Shown: positions 1-7,690 of the stretch, piece after piece
Layout of the letters: every line of letters starts with the position of its first letter
Position numbering within the stretch: position 1 is the stretch's first letter
NCBI GenBank assembly: GCA_020439745.1
Contig: JAGQSC010000009.1
Coordinates: forward strand, 186,001-250,000
Length of the DNA: 64,000 bases
Direction: 5' to 3'
DNA from: Acidobacteriota bacterium
GTDB lineage: Bacteria; Acidobacteriota; Holophagae; Acanthopleuribacterales; Acanthopleuribacteraceae
Program-made: the position numbers and the translations under genes
The notes under the pieces: generated by a model
Database searches by the model: none
What the model saw: the letters and a program-made list of their open reading frames with translations, nothing else
Told to the model about the DNA's origin: nothing

Positions 1-552
1 CTCGTCACTACTGTAACCCGTTATGCGACAGGCGGCAGGGTTTACCCATTGGATAATGCCCCTGGTATCGGTGATCACAATTCCGTTGGCGGCAGCATCC
101 ATGGCAATTCGTTGGAGATTCGACGTGGCATCCATTCGCGGCACTGCTCTTCGTATCGATGCTTCCACCAGCCCCGTTTGACCCATTACGGCAGGTAAAG
201 GGCTCAATGATATATCCACAGCGACATTGCGGCCATCGCGATGCTTGGCCTCAAGCACGGGTCGAGTGGTCATTGGCTTCACGGATGGGTTTTTAATGTA
301 TTCAGCTCTGAGTTCCGCATGTCGCTCGGGATTACCCGGAACCAAGGTTTCTACCTTTTGACCAATGAGCTCTTTGGGCTCATAGCCCAACAACTCCTGG
401 ACACGCGCATTGGCCGTCACAATAGAACCCCTACCATTCACAATAATAATGGCATCAGGGCTGTACTGGTAAATGGCATGTAGCATCGGCAGCGAGATAC
501 CAATGCGTTCCCCTGATGCAGTCAAGTCCGAGTTTTGGGCCGCTTGGTCCAT
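1..552 (-). CDS. PAS-domain sensor protein, C-terminal part beyond the window
   Basis: I translated this from the minus strand. It begins at the ATG at 552 with a GGAG Shine-Dalgarno about 8 nt upstream and stays open to base 1, so at least 184 residues are visible and the C-terminus is missing. Two PAS domains can be seen. The first, about residues 25-140, has the pattern YSPDAIIIVNGRGSIVTAN, then a GYEPKELIG turn and an EAKHRDGR strand. The second starts near residue 150 with GIVITDTRGIIQWVNPA. PAS domains bind small ligands or cofactors and signal to an attached output domain. The output (histidine kinase, cyclase or chemoreceptor) lies outside the window, so only 'PAS sensor protein' can be said. 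No membrane segment is visible in this part, suggesting a cytoplasmic sensor. Confidence 0.8.
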   Translation of the reverse strand, partial: MDQAAQNSDLTASGERIGISLPMLHAIYQYSPDAIIIVNGRGSIVTANARVQELLGYEPKELIGQKVETLVPGNPERHAELRAEYIKNPSVKPMTTRPVLEAKHRDGRNVAVDISLSPLPAVMGQTGLVEASIRRAVPRMDATSNLQRIAMDAAANGIVITDTRGIIQWVNPAACRITGYSSDE

Positions 553-668
553 CGTCTTAGCTCCATGTAAGTCCTGAGGCACTTATCGGAAGCGGTTCTC
601 AATTTCTTAAGCAGCAGAAAGCTTCATTGGGCAGGCTACATCGTTCATATTGAGTGTGGTTGAGCCAC

Positions 669-703
669 AAAGGGCCAAAGGGTGATGCCCTTTGGCCCTT
701 TTT
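669..703. terminator. intrinsic terminator behind the porin gene
   Basis: A perfect stem pairs 672-682 with 688-698 around a 5-nt loop. It is flanked by AAA (669-671) and a T-run (699-703), so it can act on the plus strand. Read on the minus strand it begins directly after the porin stop codon. Its position between the porin stop and the PAS gene start fits a terminator insulating the two genes. Confidence 0.75.
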
Positions 704-705
704 CT

Positions 706-1752
706 TCAGTACTGGTAACCAAATCCCGCGTTGAATTGGCGTTTCTCGCCACCAGCACCGTCTTCCCAACTTTCGTAATCGGCTTTGATGGCCAATTTGG
801 GAATCGGGAAGTAGGCCACACCGATGGTGATGACTTCACTTTCAGTTCCTGGCTTGTCGGCGAATCCATTGGGCACGCCGTCCTGTGTGTCGAATTTCTC
901 ATAGGTGACAAATGGTACTAATCTCTGTTTCTTGCCATGGAGCAGGTCATATCCGGCCGTCAGATAGAATCCGTATTGGTTTTCCCCGACACTTTGTTCC
1001 CCTTCAAGACCGAGATAATCATTGAGCGATTCGGGGTTGGAAACGGTAGACATGGCATAAGTCCCGCGCACATCAAATCCCGATTGTTGGAACTGGAAGT
1101 CCACATCCCATAATGTCAAGTTACTGTTGAAGTCCAGATCGCGGCCCTGGTCGATGCCACCGTGATAGAGTGTGGTACCCAGCTGCAAACCGGGCTGACC
1201 CCAAGTCAGTCGACCGAGGTAACCGGCTTCATTGGCGCTACTCTCGATGCCTTTCGATCGCCAGCCGCGGATGCCTTTGCTTCCGTCGTCACCTTCTGCT
1301 TTCACGCCCGCAATCACATAAGCCTGATAGTCAAAACCTTCCCCAAACGAACCAAACACTCCAAATCCGGGTTCCTGCCAAGTGGTAGGGATGATTGACT
1401 TTTCCGTGTAGGGCCGCTCGACCGAGAAAAAGAGATTGGGCTCGTGGTTCTGATTCAATTGACCCACAGGCAACAAGATCAGACCTGCCCTGAAGTTCAG
1501 GTTTTCGCGGTACGAATAGTCCAAATGGAGGAACTCGAATTCAGGTTCTTCAAAGGCGTGTTCCAAGTCTATTTCCATATCAAAGGACCAGCGATCGTCA
1601 AAGGCATAATTCATGCCCAATACAAACCGATGAAGGTCCAGTTCGTTGTCGGCATTGGTCGGTGCATTAAAATGCAGCTCGGCATACCCGTGAAAATGAA
1701 TCTCGCCAGCGAACAGCATGCTGGCCGCAAGTGTCAACAAAGTGGTGCGCAT
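706..1752 (-). CDS. Outer-membrane porin-like beta-barrel protein
   Basis: A 348-residue exported protein. The N-terminus is a classical signal peptide (MRTTLLTLAASMLFAG). The mature part is rich in alternating aromatic/polar strands (e.g. LDLHRFVLGMNYAFDDRW, YDLLHGKKQRLVPFVTYEKF) and ends in FGYQY, the terminal aromatic signature recognised by the BAM complex. These traits match porins of the phosphate-selective/OprO-like type, which let small solutes cross the outer membrane; the substrate cannot be read from sequence. I chose the start at 1752 over the in-frame ATG at 1800. It has a GGGG Shine-Dalgarno and gives a clean signal peptide, and the likely transcription start of the promoter at 1812-1840 falls near 1805, leaving 1800 almost no leader. 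An intrinsic terminator follows the stop. Confidence 0.75.
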   Translation of the reverse strand: MRTTLLTLAASMLFAGEIHFHGYAELHFNAPTNADNELDLHRFVLGMNYAFDDRWSFDMEIDLEHAFEEPEFEFLHLDYSYRENLNFRAGLILLPVGQLNQNHEPNLFFSVERPYTEKSIIPTTWQEPGFGVFGSFGEGFDYQAYVIAGVKAEGDDGSKGIRGWRSKGIESSANEAGYLGRLTWGQPGLQLGTTLYHGGIDQGRDLDFNSNLTLWDVDFQFQQSGFDVRGTYAMSTVSNPESLNDYLGLEGEQSVGENQYGFYLTAGYDLLHGKKQRLVPFVTYEKFDTQDGVPNGFADKPGTESEVITIGVAYFPIPKLAIKADYESWEDGAGGEKRQFNAGFGYQY

Positions 1753-1811
1753 ATACCCCATCCCAGATTTAAATTGATACTGAATCTCAATATCATTCAC
1801 AAACCAGCGGC

Positions 1812-1840
1812 ATTATGTGCGCATTCAACCCCATTGTCAA
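1812..1840 (-). promoter_or_regulatory. sigma70-type promoter of the porin gene
   Basis: On the minus strand TTGACA (1835-1840) is followed after 17 nt by CATAAT (1812-1817), close to the housekeeping consensus. The predicted transcript start is near 1805, about 50 nt before the chosen porin ATG. Confidence 0.65.
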
Positions 1841-1847
1841 GATGAGA

Positions 1848-1876
1848 TTGAGTTGCAATTTTAATTTTGCTATGAT
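1848..1876 (+). promoter_or_regulatory. sigma70-type promoter of the flavinylation operon
   Basis: TTGAGT (1848-1853), 17-nt spacer, TATGAT (1871-1876). The predicted start near 1883 lies just before the ATG at 1894. It is divergent from the porin promoter only 7 nt away, so both could share a regulator. Confidence 0.5.
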
Positions 1877-1893
1877 CCCCAGCGAGGTCGATC

Positions 1894-2424
1894 ATGCTTT
1901 TCTGGTTATTGATGCTCAACGGGAACCGAGACTTCTATTCGCACGACGAAGCCATGCTCAACTTGTTCCCACAACACACACAAAAGACTCTTGTCTGGGG
2001 GCATTGGGACCAGGTGCCGGTCACCCTTAAGAGGCAACTTGAGGCTGACCCGGAGTTGCGCGACGCGAGACTCGAGGGTGAATTTGAGGTCTATGCAGTC
2101 TCAAAGGAGCACCAGTTCCTGGGCTGGACCGTATTAACCGAAGAATTCGGCAAACATCAGCCCATGACCATCATGGTGGCTATTCGTCCCGATTACAGTG
2201 TGAGCGGCGCTTTGCTGGTTACGTTCCGAGAAAACCGCGGATATGGCATTAAGCACCCCAAGTTCCAAAAACAATTCAATGACAAAACGACTAATGACCC
2301 CATCGAAGTGGGTATCGACATCGTCCATGTGAGTGGGTCAACCATTTCCAGCAGAGCCATGGCGTTGGGTGTGCGTAAAGCACTGAGAGTAGTAGCCGAA
2401 CTGAACCATGCCGGTTATCCTTAG
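1894..2424 (+). CDS. FMN-binding domain protein (flavinylation substrate)
   Basis: A 176-residue protein with a short hydrophobic N-terminus (MLFWLLMLNG) that could act as an export signal. The C-terminal half carries the FMN-binding fold of RnfG/NqrC type, with motif SGSTISSRA at about residues 147-155. In this family the threonine (here Thr150) receives FMN through a phosphoester bond made by ApbE. The modifying enzyme is encoded by the next gene, whose start overlaps this one by 17 nt, which strongly supports the reading. The protein would carry one or two electrons outside the cytoplasmic membrane. A GAGG Shine-Dalgarno precedes the start. The partner that feeds electrons is probably the 4-TM protein two genes downstream (inference). 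Confidence 0.75.
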   Translation: MLFWLLMLNGNRDFYSHDEAMLNLFPQHTQKTLVWGHWDQVPVTLKRQLEADPELRDARLEGEFEVYAVSKEHQFLGWTVLTEEFGKHQPMTIMVAIRPDYSVSGALLVTFRENRGYGIKHPKFQKQFNDKTTNDPIEVGIDIVHVSGSTISSRAMALGVRKALRVVAELNHAGYP

Positions 2425-3265
2425 CCTACTACTACTTCAGACAAGCCATCTGCAAACAAGGTATCTGATGGGTACCCTGTTCACCATCGAAGTTCCCGCA
2501 GAAACCCCCAGGGAACTCGTCGAGGAAGCGTTTCAGATTGCCTCTGGGCTCGAAGAACTCGGAACGACGTACCAACCAAGCAGTCCGCTGATGCTCTTGT
2601 CTGCCGGTGATCCCAGCTTCTACCAACTACCCGAAGCGACCCGTAGTACCCTCCTCTCTGCGCTAGGTCGGGCCGTTACCTTTGCGCAGCAGTCAGGTGG
2701 GGCGTTTCATCCAGCGACACGGGCCGATGAACTGGCCTCAATCGAGGTGATGAGACGCGCTCTGAATGAGCTTCCTATCAGGCCCCTCCCTTGGGATCTG
2801 GGTGGCATGTTGAAGGGTACCGCAATCGACGCCATGGTTGCATTCTTTGAGTCAAAGGGAATATCCTGGGCGCTCGTCAATGGAGGCGGTGATCTGCGTT
2901 GGTATGGCAAAAACCAATGTATTATGATCCGCAAGCCCGGTGACACGCTCGAGGACGAGCCCCTCTTGTTTCTTTTCGCAGAACAAGGTGCATTGGCTAC
3001 TTCCGCCAATGATCGGCGATTTGTATCAGGCCATCACGGAAAACAGGGCCACATCAAACAAGCGGTCCCATTGGTGGATGAGGTGATTCAAGCAAGTGTC
3101 TTCGCCGAAACAGCCGAACTGGCCGATGTCTGGGCCACAGCAGTTTTCGTTGCCGGTATCACTTCTGCGAAGCAATGGTCCACACAATACAACTTCTCCA
3201 CAGCTATACTGCTAGGTAATCACCATCTCGTTACATGGGGATCTCATGATTTCGTCCGTCCCTAA
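2408..3265 (+). CDS. apbE: FAD:protein FMN transferase (ApbE family)
   Basis: A 285-residue protein with an N-terminal signal-like segment (MPVILSLLLLQ). It attaches FMN from FAD to a threonine of target flavoproteins in the periplasm. Family motifs in order: YLMGTLFTIEV near the N-terminus; DLGGMLKGTAID (about 130-141); NGGGDLRW; ALATSANDRR; and ADVWATAVFVAG near the C-terminus, where aspartate and threonine bind Mg2+. Length is slightly below the usual 300-350 residues but all core motifs are present. It overlaps the FMN-binding gene upstream and the membrane-protein gene downstream (20 nt), so the three are translationally coupled. Besides its neighbour it may also modify RnfD and RnfG encoded at 53-54.6 kb, since no second apbE is visible in the window. 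Confidence 0.85.
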   Translation: MPVILSLLLLQTSHLQTRYLMGTLFTIEVPAETPRELVEEAFQIASGLEELGTTYQPSSPLMLLSAGDPSFYQLPEATRSTLLSALGRAVTFAQQSGGAFHPATRADELASIEVMRRALNELPIRPLPWDLGGMLKGTAIDAMVAFFESKGISWALVNGGGDLRWYGKNQCIMIRKPGDTLEDEPLLFLFAEQGALATSANDRRFVSGHHGKQGHIKQAVPLVDEVIQASVFAETAELADVWATAVFVAGITSAKQWSTQYNFSTAILLGNHHLVTWGSHDFVRP

Positions 3266-3749
3266 GTGGCCCAAACGCGCCAGAGCCGCACTTTGGGCAC
3301 TGTTACTGCTAACCACGATCAGCGAAACGACCGCATTGGCGTTTTACACCCTTAGAATTGGTCACGACCATGAACAGGCCTATTTTCAAGGGACAGCTGA
3401 AGATGACGAAAGCGATGTGATCTTCTACCCCAAGTCCTTGATGGAGTTGTTGGAAGTAGCGCATCCCCACAGTTTCGGTTTTGTGATGTTCTGTGGACTC
3501 CTGCTTTTCATCGCGACAGCATTCCCAGTCTTTGAAAAATGGTACCTGGTCTGGGCTACCACTTTCACCTGTTCCGTGGTGGCGTTCATGGCACTGCCCT
3601 TTCTGATTCGCTTCGTTTCTGCAAGCTTATCCGGTGGATATGGGATCTGCGGAGCCCTGATCTCTGCCCACGTCTACGCCTTCATAGGTGCAGGCATCTG
3701 GTCGCTCACCAGACCAAAGCAAACAGAAAGCTCTGGGTCCACTTCTTAA
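3246..3749 (+). CDS. Four-TM membrane protein of the FMN/ApbE unit
   Basis: A 167-residue protein I cannot name. Four hydrophobic segments are visible at about 12-34, 76-97, 100-121 and 134-154. A polar loop with His40 and His42 lies between TM1 and TM2. An unusual HPH pair (His73, His75) sits at the start of TM2, and His142 lies in TM4. Intramembrane or interface histidines could ligate haem or contact quinone, but no known haem motif is certain. The gene is the last of a three-gene overlapping operon with an FMN-binding protein and ApbE. The likely role is therefore membrane anchor and electron donor for the flavoprotein (inference from context). Confidence 0.5.
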   Translation: MISSVPKWPKRARAALWALLLLTTISETTALAFYTLRIGHDHEQAYFQGTAEDDESDVIFYPKSLMELLEVAHPHSFGFVMFCGLLLFIATAFPVFEKWYLVWATTFTCSVVAFMALPFLIRFVSASLSGGYGICGALISAHVYAFIGAGIWSLTRPKQTESSGSTS

Positions 3750-3955
3750 ACAGTGTCTTCCATGTCATCTGTCTCAGCACCAAGAGGAAGCATATTATCC
3801 ACGGATTACGCGGATTTCACATATTTTCGGTTCGTGACTGAATCGGCCAAAACGTGTTGTTGATCACGGAAAACTCTCCGGCCAGGCACCATATTGCAAA
3901 GTGAAAAGGGCAACAGACCTTCTCATGATCTCCTAATCTCCTCCCCTCCTTTTTG

Positions 3956-3985
3956 GGCGGCTTTTTAGCCGCCTTTTCCTTTTTT
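3956..3985 (+). terminator. intrinsic terminator or leader attenuator
   Basis: Six-bp G+C stem 3956-3961 with 3968-3973, loop TTTTTA, then a T-rich tail (3974-3985). It lies 200 nt after the flavinylation operon and about 30 nt before the ATG at 4013, so it may end the upstream operon or attenuate the next gene. Bases 3750-3955 contain no gene that I can support. Confidence 0.7.
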
Positions 3986-4012
3986 GGGACGATCGTGTTT
4001 GAATGTGATTTC

Positions 4013-6061
4013 ATGCGGCACGCTCATCGATGGATCACCACTATCATTTGCCTGGTTTTTGTGGGGATGCGCGTGCCATGGCATGCCTCAGAGCAAAACG
4101 ATTACCGCCTCATGAACGACTCCCTATATCAACTTCAGCGAGTCATGGATACACGCACCACATGGCCAAAGGTTCATGGCACCGACCCCATGTTGCATTA
4201 TCCTCACGGCTATCAACTACATTGGCCCTCGATTTACCCACTGTTCTTGACCACGTTGACGTTGCCTTTCGAGGCCCAAAACGTTCATGATCTGGCACCA
4301 CGGTTGGCCTGGTTACCCATCGCCATCGGGTTAATCGCCATGATGCTCTGGATGTCATTCGTGGGTTGCCTCACTACATCGCGAACTTACTCATTGGCAA
4401 CCGGTCTATTCATCAGCATCTCGCCCTATGCAATCTCACTCTCGCGCTACGCAGAAATGGATCATCACCTCTACGTGGACCTGGCGCTAGCTATGATGGT
4501 GTGGGGATACACCTACAAAAAGTCATTCGTCCCATGGGCGGGTCTGGCCGTTGGCTTATCCTTCACGCCAGAGTTTTCCTTTTACGCCATCATTTTGGTA
4601 GGCATTTGGTCTTGGTACCACGGTCATGAACCGTCAAAACACATGATGATTCCCGGAATTGTTGCCTTTGCAGTCTGGTTCATCGATCAGGGAATGGAAA
4701 TAGGACCCATCCATTGGTGGTCCATCTATCGGCTCTCGTTGTTTCAAGTTTCTGTGTTCGCAGCCATAGCGCTTGCCGCTCTGATCACTCGTTTCGTGAA
4801 GTCTGCAGATATACTGGTTCCATCTCTCATTTGGTTTGCAGCCCTACTGGCGGGCATAACGGCCATCCTCCTCTCGGTCTCCGGAGGATTTGATTTGCTG
4901 TTGGATCGACTTGGTCATACGGGTCGATTGGCTATATCTGAGGAAAGCCCTATGCTGCGCTGGCCGTTGTGGCACAATCAGCCGATCGTCCTGCTAACAT
5001 TTCTTATCGCAGTCATCCAAGTCATACAGGTCATCAAGTACCTAAGCCGAGGAGAAAAGCGACGCTTCGCTGTGAACGGTCTGATTCTACTGACTTTGAT
5101 GGTGTCACTACGCGAGGTAAGACACTTTGGGGCCCTGCAATCGGCCTGTATCGCTGCAAGTGTGCTGGTTGTGTGGTCACTTCCCGCTCGCAGGGTGGCA
5201 GGACTCAATACACATGGCATCGCGGCGTTCTTTGGTTTGGTCTTTTTTGCGATTAGCTTGATTGGATTCAGGAAAGCGCTCAATCGAGAAAATGCGCTTT
5301 GGGCGCCCAGGGTAGATGAGGTCGTTTACACGGCATCGCAATACACACAACGAGATGACGGCATCATGGCAAGCTGGAGCCTTGGCCATCAAATACGCGT
5401 CCTCGCACATCGATCAGTTGTGGTGGACCCATTCAATTTCCCCGAGCCCATCGACCAACAACTCATCGATGTGTTCCTTGCCCCAGATGCTGCACACCTT
5501 CATCAGGGATTGACGGATAATAGCGCCACAGTTTTCATGGCTACCAACCCTATTTCTGTCATGGCTTCTGTCATGGAAGATGACGATCCGCGCTGGGTGG
5601 CGTGGTTTGCGCCAGGCGTGCAGCAACCGATTGCAGTTCGTCCTGAGATCCAAGCATCACCGGCATTCACTGCATGGTTCGGTGCTGGCGAAATCCCCAT
5701 TCCAGGACTGATGCCATTCTCTGTCAGTCGGTCTTTCGAGTCCGTAGAACTTTTCACGCCACAAGGCGTTATTGAACGTAAAGTCCCCGTGTGTACTGGA
5801 TTCCGCATGGTTCCTGGCGCCCGAATCTTGAGCGCTCCCGAAGACGATTTGGTGCTCATCACCAAACAGGGAAAACAGGTTCCAATCGCCAAATCAGAGA
5901 CCACGCATGAAGCTCTTTGGCATGTATCCATTCCAGCGCCAAGTGAGTTCGGACAGACCTATCGATTGCTTAGGGGTGATACTGAGGTCGATTTGCAGAT
6001 AAATACAGATCAGATTAAGTTCGGGCAGGAACTTGATCTGCGCAAGGCATCATCCCTTTAG
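4013..6061 (+). CDS. STT3/PglB-like GT-C membrane glycosyltransferase-like protein
   Basis: A 682-residue polytopic membrane protein with about 10-12 TM segments and a soluble C-terminal third. The first periplasmic loop (NDSLYQLQRVMDT ... DPMLHYPHGYQLHWPS) resembles the acidic catalytic loop of oligosaccharyltransferases. SRYAEMDHHLYVDL around Asp150-His151-His152 matches the DHH loop, and ASWSLGHQIRVLAHR near 453-467 aligns with the WWDYG region. In canonical STT3 the tryptophan-aspartate motif binds the acceptor sequon; here it reads SWSLG, so the acceptor may differ or activity may be altered. The family moves lipid-linked glycans to protein. I chose the start at 4013 because the earlier in-frame ATG at 3953 lies upstream of a terminator hairpin. 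No glycan-assembly genes lie next to it. Confidence 0.6.
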   Translation: MRHAHRWITTIICLVFVGMRVPWHASEQNDYRLMNDSLYQLQRVMDTRTTWPKVHGTDPMLHYPHGYQLHWPSIYPLFLTTLTLPFEAQNVHDLAPRLAWLPIAIGLIAMMLWMSFVGCLTTSRTYSLATGLFISISPYAISLSRYAEMDHHLYVDLALAMMVWGYTYKKSFVPWAGLAVGLSFTPEFSFYAIILVGIWSWYHGHEPSKHMMIPGIVAFAVWFIDQGMEIGPIHWWSIYRLSLFQVSVFAAIALAALITRFVKSADILVPSLIWFAALLAGITAILLSVSGGFDLLLDRLGHTGRLAISEESPMLRWPLWHNQPIVLLTFLIAVIQVIQVIKYLSRGEKRRFAVNGLILLTLMVSLREVRHFGALQSACIAASVLVVWSLPARRVAGLNTHGIAAFFGLVFFAISLIGFRKALNRENALWAPRVDEVVYTASQYTQRDDGIMASWSLGHQIRVLAHRSVVVDPFNFPEPIDQQLIDVFLAPDAAHLHQGLTDNSATVFMATNPISVMASVMEDDDPRWVAWFAPGVQQPIAVRPEIQASPAFTAWFGAGEIPIPGLMPFSVSRSFESVELFTPQGVIERKVPVCTGFRMVPGARILSAPEDDLVLITKQGKQVPIAKSETTHEALWHVSIPAPSEFGQTYRLLRGDTEVDLQINTDQIKFGQELDLRKASSL

Positions 6062-6718
6062 CGCTTCTCGTGCCCAAGACTGAACCATCGCCTGATAGAC
6101 TGGATACACATCCAAGTCATCACTAACTGTGATCGCCTCCAGGTGAGACTGTGCCTCAGCTTTTCGTTTCATATCCTTGAGTAAGAGCGCGAGAAAGTAC
6201 CGATTCAAAAGGAATTCGGGTGCCAATTCCACGGCGCGGTTGAGTAGCGAAAGTGCCTTCTTCTTGTCACCGGGCCCGACCGGCCAGGGCGGACATTGGT
6301 GATAAAACCGACCCATTAACCGCAGCGGCGCGCCAAAAAAGAAGTCTTCTTCCATTTCGAGCGCCAGGGAGCCGTGTTTCTCAATGGGTTTGATGTAGAA
6401 CAGCGACGACATGATGCCTTTGATGAGGCCGTGCGACCCCATGTTGGCTGCGTACCAAAGGTGCGCGGCCACGTCTTCTTCCGAAAAGGACACGGCCCGC
6501 TCTCCGGCCTTGACACCTTGTGCATGGAACTTCTCTTTATCCTCATCTGACGTGGCATATTCGCCCAACCAATAGAGTGCTTCGCTGAGCAAAGTCCAAG
6601 CGATACCATCATCCTCTTCATTTTCCAAATAAGTGTTTATCGCGTTCACGGCCTGAACCAAATGTGCCGGATGATCCTCTTCTCGTTCGTCAATCAAGTC
6701 GCGCCAAGTCTCGTACAT
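6050..6718 (-). CDS. TatT-like/TPR-type helical-repeat protein
   Basis: A 222-residue, fully helical protein without signal peptide. Repeat-like segments include HLWYAANMGSHGLIKGIMS (about 87-105), APLRLMGRFYHQCPPWPVGP and ALSLLNRAVELAPEFLLNRYFLALLLKDM. The order 'AAxxG ... GxxRLxGRxY ... P ... AVELAPxxLxNRxxLA' is that of the TatT family of TRAP-associated tetratricopeptide proteins and related RMD-1-like repeats. Such proteins act as scaffolds. There is no TRAP transporter nearby, so its partner is unknown. It converges on and overlaps the end of the STT3-like gene by 12 nt. The start has a GAGG Shine-Dalgarno. Confidence 0.5.
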   Translation of the reverse strand: MYETWRDLIDEREEDHPAHLVQAVNAINTYLENEEDDGIAWTLLSEALYWLGEYATSDEDKEKFHAQGVKAGERAVSFSEEDVAAHLWYAANMGSHGLIKGIMSSLFYIKPIEKHGSLALEMEEDFFFGAPLRLMGRFYHQCPPWPVGPGDKKKALSLLNRAVELAPEFLLNRYFLALLLKDMKRKAEAQSHLEAITVSDDLDVYPVYQAMVQSWAREALKG

Positions 6719-6792
6719 GTATCCTCACTTCAAGTGGGTCCCCTATTTTTATCTGATGTGGGTTAATTGTTCCAGCATTGATCAATCTGATC

Positions 6793-7677
6793 TCAATGTC
6801 TTCCAAAAACACAAGCAGCAGCGCCGAACTTACCGGATTCGGCACCTAGTTCTGCCGCAAACACGCGGGGTGTTTCTTTTGTCCCAAAGGTGTTCGCAAC
6901 AATCTCATGGCATTCTACGGACTGAAACAAAGGCTGCTCTGAAAGTCCGCCGCCCAACACGATTGCCTGGGGGTCAAAGACTGAAACAAGCATCCCTAGA
7001 AACCGGGTGTAAAGTGCACGGGTCTCGCTAAGCACCGATTCAGCCACCTTGTCTTGTGTCACCTCAAAAAGGGTTTGAGTTGTGGTCACGTGACGGCCCC
7101 CGCCACATTCGTGGTAGCGCGCCAATATGGATGGACCACTCAAATAGGCCTCCACACAGCCCTTGAGCCCGCATTTGCAGATTCGTCCCTGCACATTTAG
7201 GGGCAAATGACCTGGTTCAGGCGCCCATCCATGGGCACCTCGAAACAAGCGGTCGCCCAAAATCACGCCCGTGCCAATACCTGTACCGAGAATAACGCCC
7301 ACCACGTAAGAGAAACCCTTGGCAACGCCAAACTTGTGTTCAGCCAACGCCAGGCAATTCGCGTCGTTCTCAAAATAAAGGGGTCCCGAGAGGCGTGTGC
7401 TGAGCATGTCGCCAAGTTTGATGCCCTCAATCTGAGGCGAGTTTGGCGCATTCCTTAAGACACCCAGATGATCCAGACTCCCAGGAATACCAAAACCAAT
7501 ACCTTCCACCTGCACATCGCGCCTCAGGTCCATTGCCATGGAAACGATCATGTCCACGGTTGCATCGGTGGATTCAGGAACCGGAAACCGCAACGTGCGT
7601 CCTAATTCACCAGTGCTGCTAATCTGAGAAGCTTCTATTTTTGTGCCACCGATATCGAATCCCAGGGCCCAACGCAT
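6793..7677 (-). CDS. ROK-family sugar kinase (glucokinase-like)
   Basis: A 294-residue cytoplasmic kinase of the ROK family, which phosphorylates glucose, fructose or amino sugars with ATP. It starts MRWALGFDIGGTKIEA, where DxGGTK is the phosphate-binding loop. GIGFGIPGSLD and ENDANCLALAE (catalytic Asp) follow, then GVILGTGIGTGV and the ROK zinc signature EPGH...CKCGLKGCVEAYLSG with CxCGxxGCxE cysteines. There is no N-terminal helix-turn-helix, so it is an enzyme, not a NagC-type repressor. I chose ATG 7677 (AAGGTGA Shine-Dalgarno, 13 nt after the previous stop). It is the last gene of the Rieske/ferric-reductase operon although no functional link to redox is obvious. The substrate is not determined. 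Confidence 0.8.
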   Translation of the reverse strand: MRWALGFDIGGTKIEASQISSTGELGRTLRFPVPESTDATVDMIVSMAMDLRRDVQVEGIGFGIPGSLDHLGVLRNAPNSPQIEGIKLGDMLSTRLSGPLYFENDANCLALAEHKFGVAKGFSYVVGVILGTGIGTGVILGDRLFRGAHGWAPEPGHLPLNVQGRICKCGLKGCVEAYLSGPSILARYHECGGGRHVTTTQTLFEVTQDKVAESVLSETRALYTRFLGMLVSVFDPQAIVLGGGLSEQPLFQSVECHEIVANTFGTKETPRVFAAELGAESGKFGAAACVFGRH

Positions 7678-7690
7678 CAATTCACCTTGT

